From positions 1 to 16,788 of the forward strand of contig CAYLNM010000100.1 of the NCBI GenBank assembly GCA_964385045.1: a DNA stretch of 16,788 nucleotides, given 5' to 3'. The notes under the pieces are model-generated. The model did not search any database and was not told the DNA's origin. It saw only the letters and a list, made by a program, of their open reading frames with translations. The DNA comes from CAYLNM01 sp964385045. Lineage in GTDB: Bacteria > Planctomycetota > Phycisphaerae > Phycisphaerales > SM1A02. A program made the position numbers and the translations under genes. Positions 7,919-16,231 of the stretch are shown here, one piece after another (position 1 is the first letter of the stretch; each line of letters opens with the position of its first letter).

Positions 7919-8449
7919 GTCGCGTCGGGCCGGTCGCGTCGCCCGGGCGCCTCGGCGCTCGCGGCCGCAGCGTCTCGGTCGCCCCGGGCCCCCGGCCCTC
8001 GAGCCCACGGCCCCGTCGTTCGCGGCGGCCCCGGTGCTCCGGAGGCCGCCTCCCGGGGGGGCGACGGGGCCTGGCGGTCCGGCGTCGGGCGGTCGGGCAG
8101 CCCGGGCGCCCTCGGCCACCCCGGAGCTCCCGGCCTTCCCGGTGGCCCCGGCGGCCGGGCGGTCTCGGCGGTTCGCACGGCCCCGACGCTCCTGCGGCCA
8201 CCTCGAGGCGTTCGGGCGTATCCGGCGGCCGGGCGGTCTCGGCGGTTCGCGCGGCCCCGGGGGCCCGGCGGGCGGGCGGTCCCGGCGGCCCCGACGTTCC
8301 CGGCGGCGCGGCGGCCCGGCCGCCGGAGCTGGCCCGGTCCGCGTGCGACTCCCCCGCGGCCGCTCGGGGGCGTCGTCCGGGCTGCGTCCGGCGCCCGCCC
8401 CCCCCCCGCCGGCCTCCGGGACGACCGTGCGCCGGCCCCGCGACACGGG
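7919..8449. other. Gene-free stretch with degenerate Gly-X-Y-like GC repeats
   Basis: About 530 bp contain no reading frame with recognisable protein content. The open frames across it on both strands are Arg/Pro/Gly-rich and have no plausible start with ribosome binding site. Short runs read like collagen-type Gly-X-Y triplets but change frame. From about 8095 one frame gives GSPGALGHPGAPGLPGGPGG. From about 8232 another gives GGLGGSRGPGGPAGG. From about 8031 a third gives GGPGAPEAAS. This fits a decayed repetitive coding region or simple GC-rich slippage sequence. It lies between the tRNA-Ser hairpin and the DUF669 promoter. Confidence 0.5.
8148..8259. repeat. 38-bp direct repeat, copies 74 bp apart
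   Basis: The 29 bp at 8148-8176 recur exactly at 8222-8250. Each is followed by one differing base and then an identical CGGCCCCG, so 37 of 38 bp match. The spacing (74 bp) is not a multiple of three, so the copies fall in different frames. That argues against selection as protein at present. Confidence 0.85.
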
Positions 8450-8477
8450 GTGATCCGGCCGCGCCGCCGCGTACACT
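8450..8477 (+). promoter_or_regulatory. Probable promoter giving a leaderless DUF669 mRNA
   Basis: TACACT (8472-8477) is a good -10 hexamer, and only 6 nt separate it from the ATG at 8484. GTGATC (8450-8455), 16 bp upstream, is a weak -35. Transcription would begin at or next to the A of the ATG, and no Shine-Dalgarno sequence is present. Confidence 0.5.
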
Positions 8478-8483
8478 GCGGCC

Positions 8484-8954
8484 ATGGACTTCAATCCCGC
8501 CGACGCCGTCGACCAGCCCTCCGGCCCCCGCCTGCTCGACCCGGGCACCTACGAGCTCGTGGTGCGCGAGGCCGAGGAGCGGGTGAGCAGCAAGGGCAAT
8601 CCGATGATCGCCCTCGAGCTCGAGCCGCCGGAGCATCCGGGCGTGCTCATCCGCGAGTACCTCGTCGCCACCCAGGCCGCGATGTTCCGCATCCGGAACT
8701 TCTGCGAGGCCGCCGGGCTCATGGACAAGTTCAACGCCGGTCGCCTCACCGAGGACGACTGCCGCAACGTCCGCGTCCGCGCCCGCGTGATGATCGAGGA
8801 GGGCGGGGAGTACCCCGACAAGAACCGCGTCGAGGAGTACCTCAAGCTCGGCGGCATCGCCACGAGCCCGGACGACGGGGGCGGGCAGCATGCGGCGAGC
8901 GGCGCTCCCGCCGGCCCGCACCAGGGCATCGACGAGGACGACATTCCCTTCTGA
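8484..8954 (+). CDS. DUF669-family protein with SSB-type acidic C-terminal tip
   Basis: The 156-residue product resembles DUF669, a family mostly seen in phages beside replication and recombination genes and thought to bind single-stranded DNA. Matching features are LLDPGTYELVVREAEERVSSKGNPMIALELE near the N-terminus (about 17-47), the FRIRNFCEAAGL helix (about 69-80) and RVRARVMIEEGG then KNRVEEYLKLGG (about 95-126). A Gly/Ser/His linker follows and the chain ends GIDEDDIPF. The last five residues equal those of E. coli SSB (DDIPF), the tip that recruits DNA-repair and replication proteins. The gene stands alone, apparently leaderless, about 600 bp downstream of tRNA-Ser. The family call is from memory of motifs. 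The SSB-like tip is read directly. Confidence 0.78.
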   Translation: MDFNPADAVDQPSGPRLLDPGTYELVVREAEERVSSKGNPMIALELEPPEHPGVLIREYLVATQAAMFRIRNFCEAAGLMDKFNAGRLTEDDCRNVRVRARVMIEEGGEYPDKNRVEEYLKLGGIATSPDDGGGQHAASGAPAGPHQGIDEDDIPF

Positions 8955-9018
8955 TCCGAACGCGTCTCGCGCGTCCGTCCCGCGAGCGGGGTCGGTCGGG
9001 AACGATCGCGGCGATCCG

Positions 9019-9047
9019 GATCGACCGCCGGGCCGCCGCGGTCGATC
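9019..9047 (+). terminator. Possible terminator of the DUF669 gene
   Basis: GATCGACCGC (9019-9028) and GCGGTCGATC (9038-9047) form a perfect 10-bp stem with a 9-nt loop, 65 nt after the stop codon. There is no T-run. The site is symmetrical enough to serve as a protein-binding site instead. Confidence 0.45.
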
Positions 9048-9312
9048 GTGCGCGCCGCCGCGTCCCCGCGCCATGAACGCGCCGCCGATCCCGAGGCGGG
9101 GCTCGGGCCGACTCGCACCGCGCGGCGCGAAGGGGAACTCCCCCCCTCGATCTGCGTCGTGCCCCACGTCCGCCCGTCACTAGCGTCGAGCGCGGCGAGT
9201 CCGAGCAGCTTCGTGCGCCCGGTCGCCGTGATCGCGGGCCGCGCGCGTCGGCGGACCCGCGGGGCGCTTCCGGCGCCGTTCTCCGCCGCGACGCGACAGG
9301 AAGGAGCCACCG
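9048..9312. promoter_or_regulatory. Spacer and presumed promoter region of the DUF11 lipoprotein
   Basis: The interval between the DUF669 terminator and the lipoprotein start has no credible gene. TAGCGT at 9181-9186 resembles the TAGnnT -10 hexamers seen before gdhA and the ATPase gene. It has no clear -35 box and would leave a leader of about 120 nt. AGGAAGGAG (9298-9306) is a strong ribosome binding site just before the ATG at 9313. Confidence 0.3.
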
Positions 9313-10968
9313 ATGTCCTCGCACGTCGGATTCCCGAAGCCACCCAGCCCGAGCCCGCGCGCCGGCCGCCCCGGGGCGGCCCGCGGGGAGCGACCGTCCG
9401 CCGGCGCCCTCGCGATCGCGCTGGGCTTCTCCCTCGCCCTCGCCGGCTGCGGCGAGCCGCGGCCCGACGAGACCACCATGCTCGGCTCGCCGTCGTGGCC
9501 GGTCGAGCCCGGCGACGCGGTCGAGCGGCCGCGGGCCGGGGCCATGGCCACGCCCGAGCGGCGGATGGCCCCGGCCGCCGCGGACGGATGGGAGCGCATG
9601 GCGGTTCCCACCGGCGACCCCGCCACCAGCGCGATCGCGGTGTCCCGCCGGCTGCCCGAGACCGTCCGCGTGGACGAGACCTTCGGCTACCGCCTCGTGG
9701 TCGAGAACCTGACCGACATGACGTGGAACGACGTCCGCGTCGCCGAGGCCCCCGAGAACATGGAGATCGTGTCCGCCTCGCCCGAGCCGCGGATGACGGA
9801 CGGGGCCGCCGAGTGGATGCTCGGCTCGCTCGGTCCCCGCGAACGCGAGGTCATCAACATCGAGGCCCGCCCGCGGGAGGCGTCCGACGTCACCGCCTGC
9901 GCGACGGTCTCGTACGAGACGGGCCTCTGCTCCAGCGCCCGGGTCGTGCGGCCGGCGGTGCAGCTCGTCAAGCGTGCGCGGGCCGAGGGCGAGCGGGTGC
10001 TTGCCTGCGACCCGACCGAGATCGTCCTCGAGGTGCAGAACACCGGCTCCGCGGTGCTCCGGGACCTCGAGGTCACCGACGAGCTGCCGCCGGGCCTCCG
10101 GCGCGTCGACGGTGGACGGACCGTGTCGCTGCAGATCGACGAGCTCGGCCCCGGCGAGACGGTGCGGTTCCCGGTGATGGTCCGGGCCGATGATCCCGGC
10201 CGCTACGCCAGCGTCGCCCGTGTCCGCGGCGACGGCGTGAACGCCTCCTCCGACGAGATGGAGCTCCGCTTCGTCCGGCCGCAGCTCGAGCTCGAGCTCT
10301 CGGCGCCGGAGACGTCCTACCTGCGCGAGCAGCTGTGCACCGAGCTGCTCGTGCGGAACGTCGGCGACGGCGTGGCCCGCGAGGGCATCGTGCAGCAAAG
10401 GATCCCGGAGGGGGCGGATCTGGTGAGCGTCGACGGGCCGGGCGGGGCCGACGGAGACCTGGTGACCTGGCGGCTGCCGCCGCTGGCTCCCGGCGAGGAG
10501 CGCACGCTCACGGCGTGCTTCGAGGTCCAGGAGCTCGGTGACTTCCGCACCCGGGCGACGGCGCGGGCGTACTGCGCCGACGCGGTCAGCGCCGAAGCCG
10601 AGACCAAGCTTCGCGGCATTCCGGCCATCCTCATCGAGGTCGTCGATCTGCGCGACCCGGTCCCGGTCGGCGAGAACACGACCTACGTCATCACCGTGAC
10701 CAATCAGGGCACGCAGGCCGACACGGGCATCCGGCTCGTCGGGATCGGCGGCGAGGGCCAGCGACTCCTGTCGACCGACCGCGGCCGGATCGAGGGGCGG
10801 ACCGCCCGGCTGGCGACCATCGCCTCGCTCGCGCCCGGCGCGTCCGAGGAGTTCCGGGTCGAGGTCCGGGCCGACGTCGCGGGCGACATCCGCTTCACGG
10901 TCGAGATGACCAGCGACCAGCTGACCGAGCCGGTCGTGGTGGAGGAGGCGACCCGCGCCTTCGAGTGA
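9313..10968 (+). CDS. DUF11-repeat lipoprotein, OmcB-like
   Basis: The 551-residue product has an N-terminal hydrophobic segment and lipobox LAGC (Cys46), so it should be a lipid-anchored envelope protein. After a low-complexity stretch (about 47-106) come four Ig-like DUF11 repeats, at roughly 107-205, 214-320, 323-428 and 431-540. Each has the pattern YRLVVENLTD, VLEVQNTGS, LLVRNVGD or YVITVTNQGT followed by a PPG-type turn and a L(G/A)PGE/REREV strand. Six further cysteines (196, 206, 232, 342, 402, 421) lie near repeat boundaries and could form disulfides. The layout recalls chlamydial cysteine-rich OmcB and related Planctomycetes proteins, which is a family-level resemblance only. The strong AGGAAGGAG site supports the start. 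A structural role in the outer envelope is likely but inferred. Confidence 0.82.
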   Translation: MSSHVGFPKPPSPSPRAGRPGAARGERPSAGALAIALGFSLALAGCGEPRPDETTMLGSPSWPVEPGDAVERPRAGAMATPERRMAPAAADGWERMAVPTGDPATSAIAVSRRLPETVRVDETFGYRLVVENLTDMTWNDVRVAEAPENMEIVSASPEPRMTDGAAEWMLGSLGPREREVINIEARPREASDVTACATVSYETGLCSSARVVRPAVQLVKRARAEGERVLACDPTEIVLEVQNTGSAVLRDLEVTDELPPGLRRVDGGRTVSLQIDELGPGETVRFPVMVRADDPGRYASVARVRGDGVNASSDEMELRFVRPQLELELSAPETSYLREQLCTELLVRNVGDGVAREGIVQQRIPEGADLVSVDGPGGADGDLVTWRLPPLAPGEERTLTACFEVQELGDFRTRATARAYCADAVSAEAETKLRGIPAILIEVVDLRDPVPVGENTTYVITVTNQGTQADTGIRLVGIGGEGQRLLSTDRGRIEGRTARLATIASLAPGASEEFRVEVRADVAGDIRFTVEMTSDQLTEPVVVEEATRAFE

Positions 10969-11007
10969 TCCCTGGAGCGCCGGGCCCGCACGCCGCGGCA
11001 CCTGATC

Positions 11008-11059
11008 GCGACGCCCCGTCGCCGGCGACCCCCGCGGTCGATCGGCGGCGGGGCGTCGT
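11008..11059. terminator. Long hairpin between convergent genes, possible bidirectional terminator
   Basis: CGACGCCCCG (11009-11018) pairs perfectly with CGGGGCGTCG (11049-11058). The stem continues inward through one G-U pair and five more pairs, and an inner GACC/GGTC can form at the tip. It lies 40 nt after the DUF11 gene stop and about 140 bp beyond the end of the exonuclease gene on the other strand. Confidence 0.6.
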
Positions 11060-11062
11060 CGC

Positions 11063-11148
11063 GCGCACGGCATCGCGGCGTCTGCGGCGTCACCGAGTGC
11101 ACGGCGACGCGGCGTCTGCGGCGTCGCCGAGTGCATGGCGACGCGGCG
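11063..11148. repeat. 34-bp tandem repeat, about 2.5 copies
   Basis: Two adjacent 34-bp units (11075-11108 and 11109-11142) differ at only two positions (A/G and C/T). They are flanked by partial copies at 11063-11074 and from 11143. Each unit contains the doublet GCGGCGTC-TGCGGCGTC followed by CCGAGTGCA. The region lies between two convergent genes and has no coding signal of its own. Confidence 0.88.
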
Positions 11149-11199
11149 CGCTGGGCGTGGCGCGCAGCACCGGCGGCCGATCGGCCGCGGCCCCGTCCG

Positions 11200-11958
11200 T
11201 CAGTCCAGCAACCGGTCGAGGGTGCGAATCCCGCGTCGGCGGGCCCGGGCGAGCAGGGGCATCAGCACCATCGCGGTGGCGAGGGCGTCGCCGGCGGCGG
11301 TGTGGCGGCCGTGGATCCGCACCCCGTACCGCTCGCACACCGCGTCGAGTCCGAGCGAGCCCGACTCGGGCGTCGCCCCGCCGTGCCCGTCGCCGTGGCG
11401 GCCGGTGCCGAGCTCCACCCGGCGGGCGAGCAGGGCGGTGTCGAGCGACGGGTTCCAGAGCACGCGGCCGCGGCGGCCCCGGCCCGCGAGGCCCGGGAAG
11501 GCCTCGGCGAGGTGACGGTCGAGGATCGCCGCGTCGAAGGCCACGTGGTGGGCCACGAGCACCGCGTCGCCGAGCCACTCGAGCAGCCCCGCGAGGGCCT
11601 CGGGCAGCGGCCGTCCGGCCCGCACGTCGCGGCGGGTCATCCCGTGGATCGTCGCGGCCGTGCCGCCCACGTCGTCGCCGGTGACGACGCACTCGTACGA
11701 GTCCGCGGCCCGCACCACGCCCTCGACCACCGCGACGCCGCCGATCGACAGCAGCCGGTCGCTCCGGGCGTCGAGCCCGGTGGTCTCGGTGTCGAGGACC
11801 GCGAACCGCGTCGTCGCGATGGGCACGCCGCGGACCGCGGACCGGGGCCGGGCGAGGTAGTCGCGGACCGCCGCCGGCAGCTCGGCCGGCAGCCCCGCGG
11901 CTCGCCGGCGGCGGTCGCGGTCCTGCCGGTGCCAGCGCAGGGTGCGAAGCAGCGTCAT
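11200..11958 (-). CDS. DEDDh 3'-5' exonuclease, DnaQ-like
   Basis: The 252-residue cytoplasmic protein has the exonuclease fold of the DNA polymerase III epsilon subunit. Catalytic residues are D56 and E58 in VLDTETTG, D142 in VAHHVAFD, and H219 and D224 in HTAAGDALATA. HGMT lies at about 105-108. It releases nucleotides from 3' ends of DNA or RNA. An Arg-rich N-terminal 45 residues precede the domain, and the C-terminus ends RRRGIRTLDRLLD. The ATG lies 27 nt after the stop of the DUF294 gene, with GGAG 6 nt before it, so the two form an operon. DnaQ-like exonucleases with DUF294 partners are known in other bacteria, often near acetate transport genes that are not seen here. It is probably not the replicative epsilon subunit. 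Confidence 0.92.
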   Translation of the reverse strand: MTLLRTLRWHRQDRDRRRRAAGLPAELPAAVRDYLARPRSAVRGVPIATTRFAVLDTETTGLDARSDRLLSIGGVAVVEGVVRAADSYECVVTGDDVGGTAATIHGMTRRDVRAGRPLPEALAGLLEWLGDAVLVAHHVAFDAAILDRHLAEAFPGLAGRGRRGRVLWNPSLDTALLARRVELGTGRHGDGHGGATPESGSLGLDAVCERYGVRIHGRHTAAGDALATAMVLMPLLARARRRGIRTLDRLLD

Positions 11959-11985
11959 CGGTCGCTCCGTCGGGTGGCCACGGCC

Positions 11986-13983
11986 TCAGCGTGCCATGAG
12001 GTCGAGCTGGAAGCGCAGCCGCAGGAACCGCTGCACCTCGCTCACCACGGTGAAGGTCGTCCGCAGCGTCTGACGCTCGAGCTTGTTGAGGCGGTCGATC
12101 TCGAGGTAGCGGCCCGAGGAGCCCTCGCGGAGGCCCTCGCGGGCCCGCAGCCGCACCAGGATGCCGTAGGCCATCGCCGCCTCGTCGAAGAGCCCGGCGT
12201 GGTCGGGGATCGCCCGGGCGAGGGCCTCGTAGCGGGCGAAGGTGCCGCCGTCGACGTCGAGCCGCTGCTCGTAGGCCAGGACGCGGGCGGCGTCGCACAG
12301 CGGCATCATCGCCCGCGCCTTGACGTCGAACTCGCGGGCGTGCTCGCCGGACTTCTCGAGGACGAAACCGCGGAAGAAGCTCAGGGGCGGCGGGTTCCGG
12401 AGGGCCTCGGCGGCGAGGAACGGGACGAACGACCGGCATCGGTCCATCTCGGCGAAGCAGTGTCGCCGCAGCTCGCCCGCGAGCTCCGCGTGACCGTGGG
12501 AGCCGCGCAGGTCGAAGAAGATGTTCGAGTGCATCACCGCCTCGCGCGACGGCGTCTCGATCCAGCGGCTGAAGGTCCGCCGCCACTCCGAGAGCGGACG
12601 ATTCCACTCGGGGTTGCTCGCCATCATGTCCGCGGGGCAGCGGCTGAACCCGAAGGCCTCCAGCAGGTCGACGGTGCGGCGGCCCACGTCGAGCCAGTAG
12701 GCCCGCGTGCGGCCCTCGTCCTCGGGGGCCGGGTCCTCGTAGACGATCGCGTTGTCCTGATCCGTCCGCAGCAGCTGCTCGCGCCGGCCCTCGCTGCCCA
12801 TCGCGAGCCAGCAGGCGCGGGCGGCGGGGCGACCGCCGTGGACCGCGTCGGCCTCCACCTTCGCCCGCTCGAAGGCCCGGTGCACGAGGGCGTCGTTGAT
12901 CTCGGTGATCATCGAGGCGACGAACTCGATCGCGACCTCCTGCTCGAGGTAGCTGCGGAGCAGGGTCTCGGCCCGGTCGCGGAGGGCCCGCAGCCGGTCG
13001 GGCTCGCTCGCCCGCATGATCTCGTTGAGCAGCACCGTCGGATGGCTGCCCTGGGTGGTCAGGACGTCGTGCTCGCTCGTGATGCCGACGATCGGCGTGG
13101 CGGGGGTGCCGTCCTCGGTCACGATGAAGTGGTGCACGCGGCGGCGGAGGACGAGGCCGATGAGCTCGGTCACGGACCGTCCCTCGGGGACGGTGATCGG
13201 CGGGGCGGACATCACCTCGGCCACGGGCACCGCCGCGGGATCGAGCCCGCCGGCGACGACCTTGCGCCGCAGATCCGAGTCGGTGAGGATGCCGATCGGC
13301 CGCCGCTCGTCGTCGGCGATCACGATGGAGCCGATGTTCCGCTCGGCCATCACGCCCGCCGCGTCCTGGATGGTTGCGCCGGGACCGCAGGTGGCGACGT
13401 TCCGCACCGGCTCGACGACGCGGAAGTCGTTCTCGTTGGCCGAGAGGACGCGGTCGTCCCGCCCCGCCCGCGCGACCTCGCGGGCGCGGCCGAGCAGCCG
13501 CTCGAATCGCTGCGGCAGCTCGGCCGCGAAGCCCGCCGCGAACCAGGCCGCCACCGCCGGCTGCTCGTCCATGATGCGGCGGAAGGGCTCCCACGGGACC
13601 TCGTGGAGCAGGCAGTCCTCGACCGCGATCGCGGTGGCCGAGTAGTCGCTGCCCGCGAGCAGGGGGCGGATGCCGAAGACCTCGCCCTCGTCGCTGCGGT
13701 CGACCAGCACGCCGTCCTCGTGCGTCTCGATCGTCTCCGGGATCGGATCGCCCTCGACGGCCTCGGCCCCCGCCCGCCGCCGCAGCTCCACCATGCCCTT
13801 CTTCACCACGAAGAAGGCGGGGCCGGTCGGCTCGCCCTCGCGGAAGACGCGCTCGCCCTCGTCGACGTACCGCACCGAGACCCGGCCCGCGAGCTCGCGG
13901 AGCTCGGCCGGATCCATCCGGTCGAACGGCGGGTGGGCGGCGAGCTCCTCGGCGAGGGCGGCGACGACGGTCGGGGCGGCCAT
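11986..13983 (-). CDS. cNMP-binding / CBS / DUF294 nucleotidyltransferase-like protein
   Basis: This 665-residue signalling protein has an N-terminal cyclic-nucleotide-binding-type domain (about 18-150), a pair of CBS domains (about 193-310), a DUF294 putative nucleotidyltransferase domain (about 390-500, with GSEGRREQLLRTDQDNA at 396-411 and acidic D408/D410) and a DUF294 C-terminal substrate-binding domain (about 510-655). The phosphate-binding cassette reads GEVFGIRPLLAGSDYSATA. The Arg expected just before the SAT/AT motif is absent, so canonical cAMP binding is doubtful. A loop at about 71-90 (AGAEAVEGDPIPETIETHED) looks inserted, and its DNA is part of a 32-bp inverted duplication. CGGAG lies 8 nt before the ATG. 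The next gene downstream is an exonuclease. The family may modify or sense nucleotides, but the reaction is not established. Confidence 0.9.
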   Translation of the reverse strand: MAAPTVVAALAEELAAHPPFDRMDPAELRELAGRVSVRYVDEGERVFREGEPTGPAFFVVKKGMVELRRRAGAEAVEGDPIPETIETHEDGVLVDRSDEGEVFGIRPLLAGSDYSATAIAVEDCLLHEVPWEPFRRIMDEQPAVAAWFAAGFAAELPQRFERLLGRAREVARAGRDDRVLSANENDFRVVEPVRNVATCGPGATIQDAAGVMAERNIGSIVIADDERRPIGILTDSDLRRKVVAGGLDPAAVPVAEVMSAPPITVPEGRSVTELIGLVLRRRVHHFIVTEDGTPATPIVGITSEHDVLTTQGSHPTVLLNEIMRASEPDRLRALRDRAETLLRSYLEQEVAIEFVASMITEINDALVHRAFERAKVEADAVHGGRPAARACWLAMGSEGRREQLLRTDQDNAIVYEDPAPEDEGRTRAYWLDVGRRTVDLLEAFGFSRCPADMMASNPEWNRPLSEWRRTFSRWIETPSREAVMHSNIFFDLRGSHGHAELAGELRRHCFAEMDRCRSFVPFLAAEALRNPPPLSFFRGFVLEKSGEHAREFDVKARAMMPLCDAARVLAYEQRLDVDGGTFARYEALARAIPDHAGLFDEAAMAYGILVRLRAREGLREGSSGRYLEIDRLNKLERQTLRTTFTVVSEVQRFLRLRFQLDLMAR
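13737..13768 (-). repeat. 32-bp inverted duplication, coding copy (in the DUF294 gene)
   Basis: These 32 bp are the exact reverse complement of 14179-14210. Here they lie inside the cNMP-domain loop of the DUF294 protein, where they encode the core of AEAVEGDPIP in the gene's own frame. Similarity stops at both ends of the 32 bp. Confidence 0.9.
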
Positions 13984-14065
13984 GGGACGGGCTCCGCGCG
14001 GGAGGCCGCCGCGCCGCGTCGGCGCGGGCCCGTCGGCCCGTGGCGCGGTGGTCCTTCCCGCCGCG

Positions 14066-14094
14066 GTTCTCTCCGGCCGGGAGCCGTTCGTCAA
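14066..14094 (-). promoter_or_regulatory. Possible promoter of the DUF294-exonuclease operon
   Basis: On the minus strand TTGACG (14094-14089) and GAGAAC (14071-14066) are spaced by 17 bp. The -35 is a 5/6 match and the -10 is weak (3/6). Transcription would start near 14058 and leave a leader of about 75 nt. Confidence 0.4.
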
Positions 14095-14113
14095 GCGTGG
14101 GGCGGCGGGGAGT

Positions 14114-14159
14114 CGGCGGGGGGCCCCGCCGGGGACCTTCCGGGCGGGGCCCCCCGCCG
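14114..14159. other. Very stable 17-bp hairpin in the groEL-DUF294 spacer
   Basis: Positions 14114-14130 and 14143-14159 are perfect reverse complements (17 bp, all G/C) around a 12-nt loop. The hairpin lies just upstream of the possible DUF294 promoter and about 220 bp beyond the groEL terminator. It could be a second terminator insulating the operon or a regulatory structure. No T-run flanks it. Confidence 0.7.
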
Positions 14160-14178
14160 AAGCCGGGCGGCGCGGCGC

Positions 14179-14210
14179 GGCCGAGGCCGTCGAGGGCGAT
14201 CCGATCCCGG
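14179..14210 (+). repeat. 32-bp inverted duplication, intergenic copy
   Basis: Exact inverted copy of 13737-13768, 410 bp away, in the spacer upstream of the DUF294 gene. Read on the + strand it still encodes AEAVEGDPIP in one frame, but there is no gene on that strand here. The remaining spacer sequence (14211-14378) shows nothing I can assign. Confidence 0.9.
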
Positions 14211-14378
14211 ACGTCGATCGTCTTCCGTCGGGCTCGCCTCCACTCGGCGCTCGGGCGGCCCGACGCCGCCCGGGCGGGCGGCCCGCACCGGCTGCGCGGA
14301 TGGGGGCGGAGCCGCGATCGGCCGGCGAGTCCGTGGCGGGAGCCGCGGTTCGCGTCGGCCCCGGCGCCCGCGCACGAA

Positions 14379-14414
14379 GAAGGGCCGGACGCCCGGGGAG
14401 GCATCCGGCCCTTC
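14379..14414 (-). terminator. Terminator of groEL
   Basis: GAAGGGCCGGA (14379-14389) and TCCGGCCCTTC (14404-14414) form an 11-bp stem, extended by two more G-C pairs after one mismatch, with a GC loop. On the minus strand it begins about 58 nt after the groEL stop and is followed by TTCGTGC. This is a typical intrinsic terminator for a high-GC genome, with only a weak U-tract. Confidence 0.75.
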
Positions 14415-14471
14415 GTTCGATCGTGGCCGGCGGACGGACCCCCGCGGGGAACTCCCGCCGGCGTCCGGGAA

Positions 14472-16106
<1,635 letters not shown>

Positions 16107-16231
16107 GGGTGGGTTCTCTCCTGCGTGTCGCGTGGTCGCGGTGGCGTGTGTCGTTCGGGGGGGATGCGTCGGGAGCGGGTCGGGCGGGCCGGTCCGGCGA
16201 GCCGGACGGGCGGCGGGCGAGGCGGGCCGGG

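Noticed and set aside
8148..8259. CRISPR-like direct repeats
   Set aside because: There are only two copies, low-complexity GC sequence between them and no cas gene nearby.
7857..8453. Plus-strand open frame of 198 codons overlapping the tRNA 3' end
   Set aside because: It starts inside the tRNA gene, has no ribosome binding site, and its Gly-X-Y runs break frame.
5201..8548. Very long open frame on the minus strand, about 1100 codons
   Set aside because: It runs opposite to the VWA trio and the tRNA, is Arg/Pro/Gly-rich with no domain signature, and is a by-product of high GC.
16192..16207. GTCCGG-CGAG-CCGGAC palindrome between groEL and the small gene
   Set aside because: A 6-bp stem in GC-rich DNA is expected by chance. 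No CIRCE-type TTAGCACTC arms are present.
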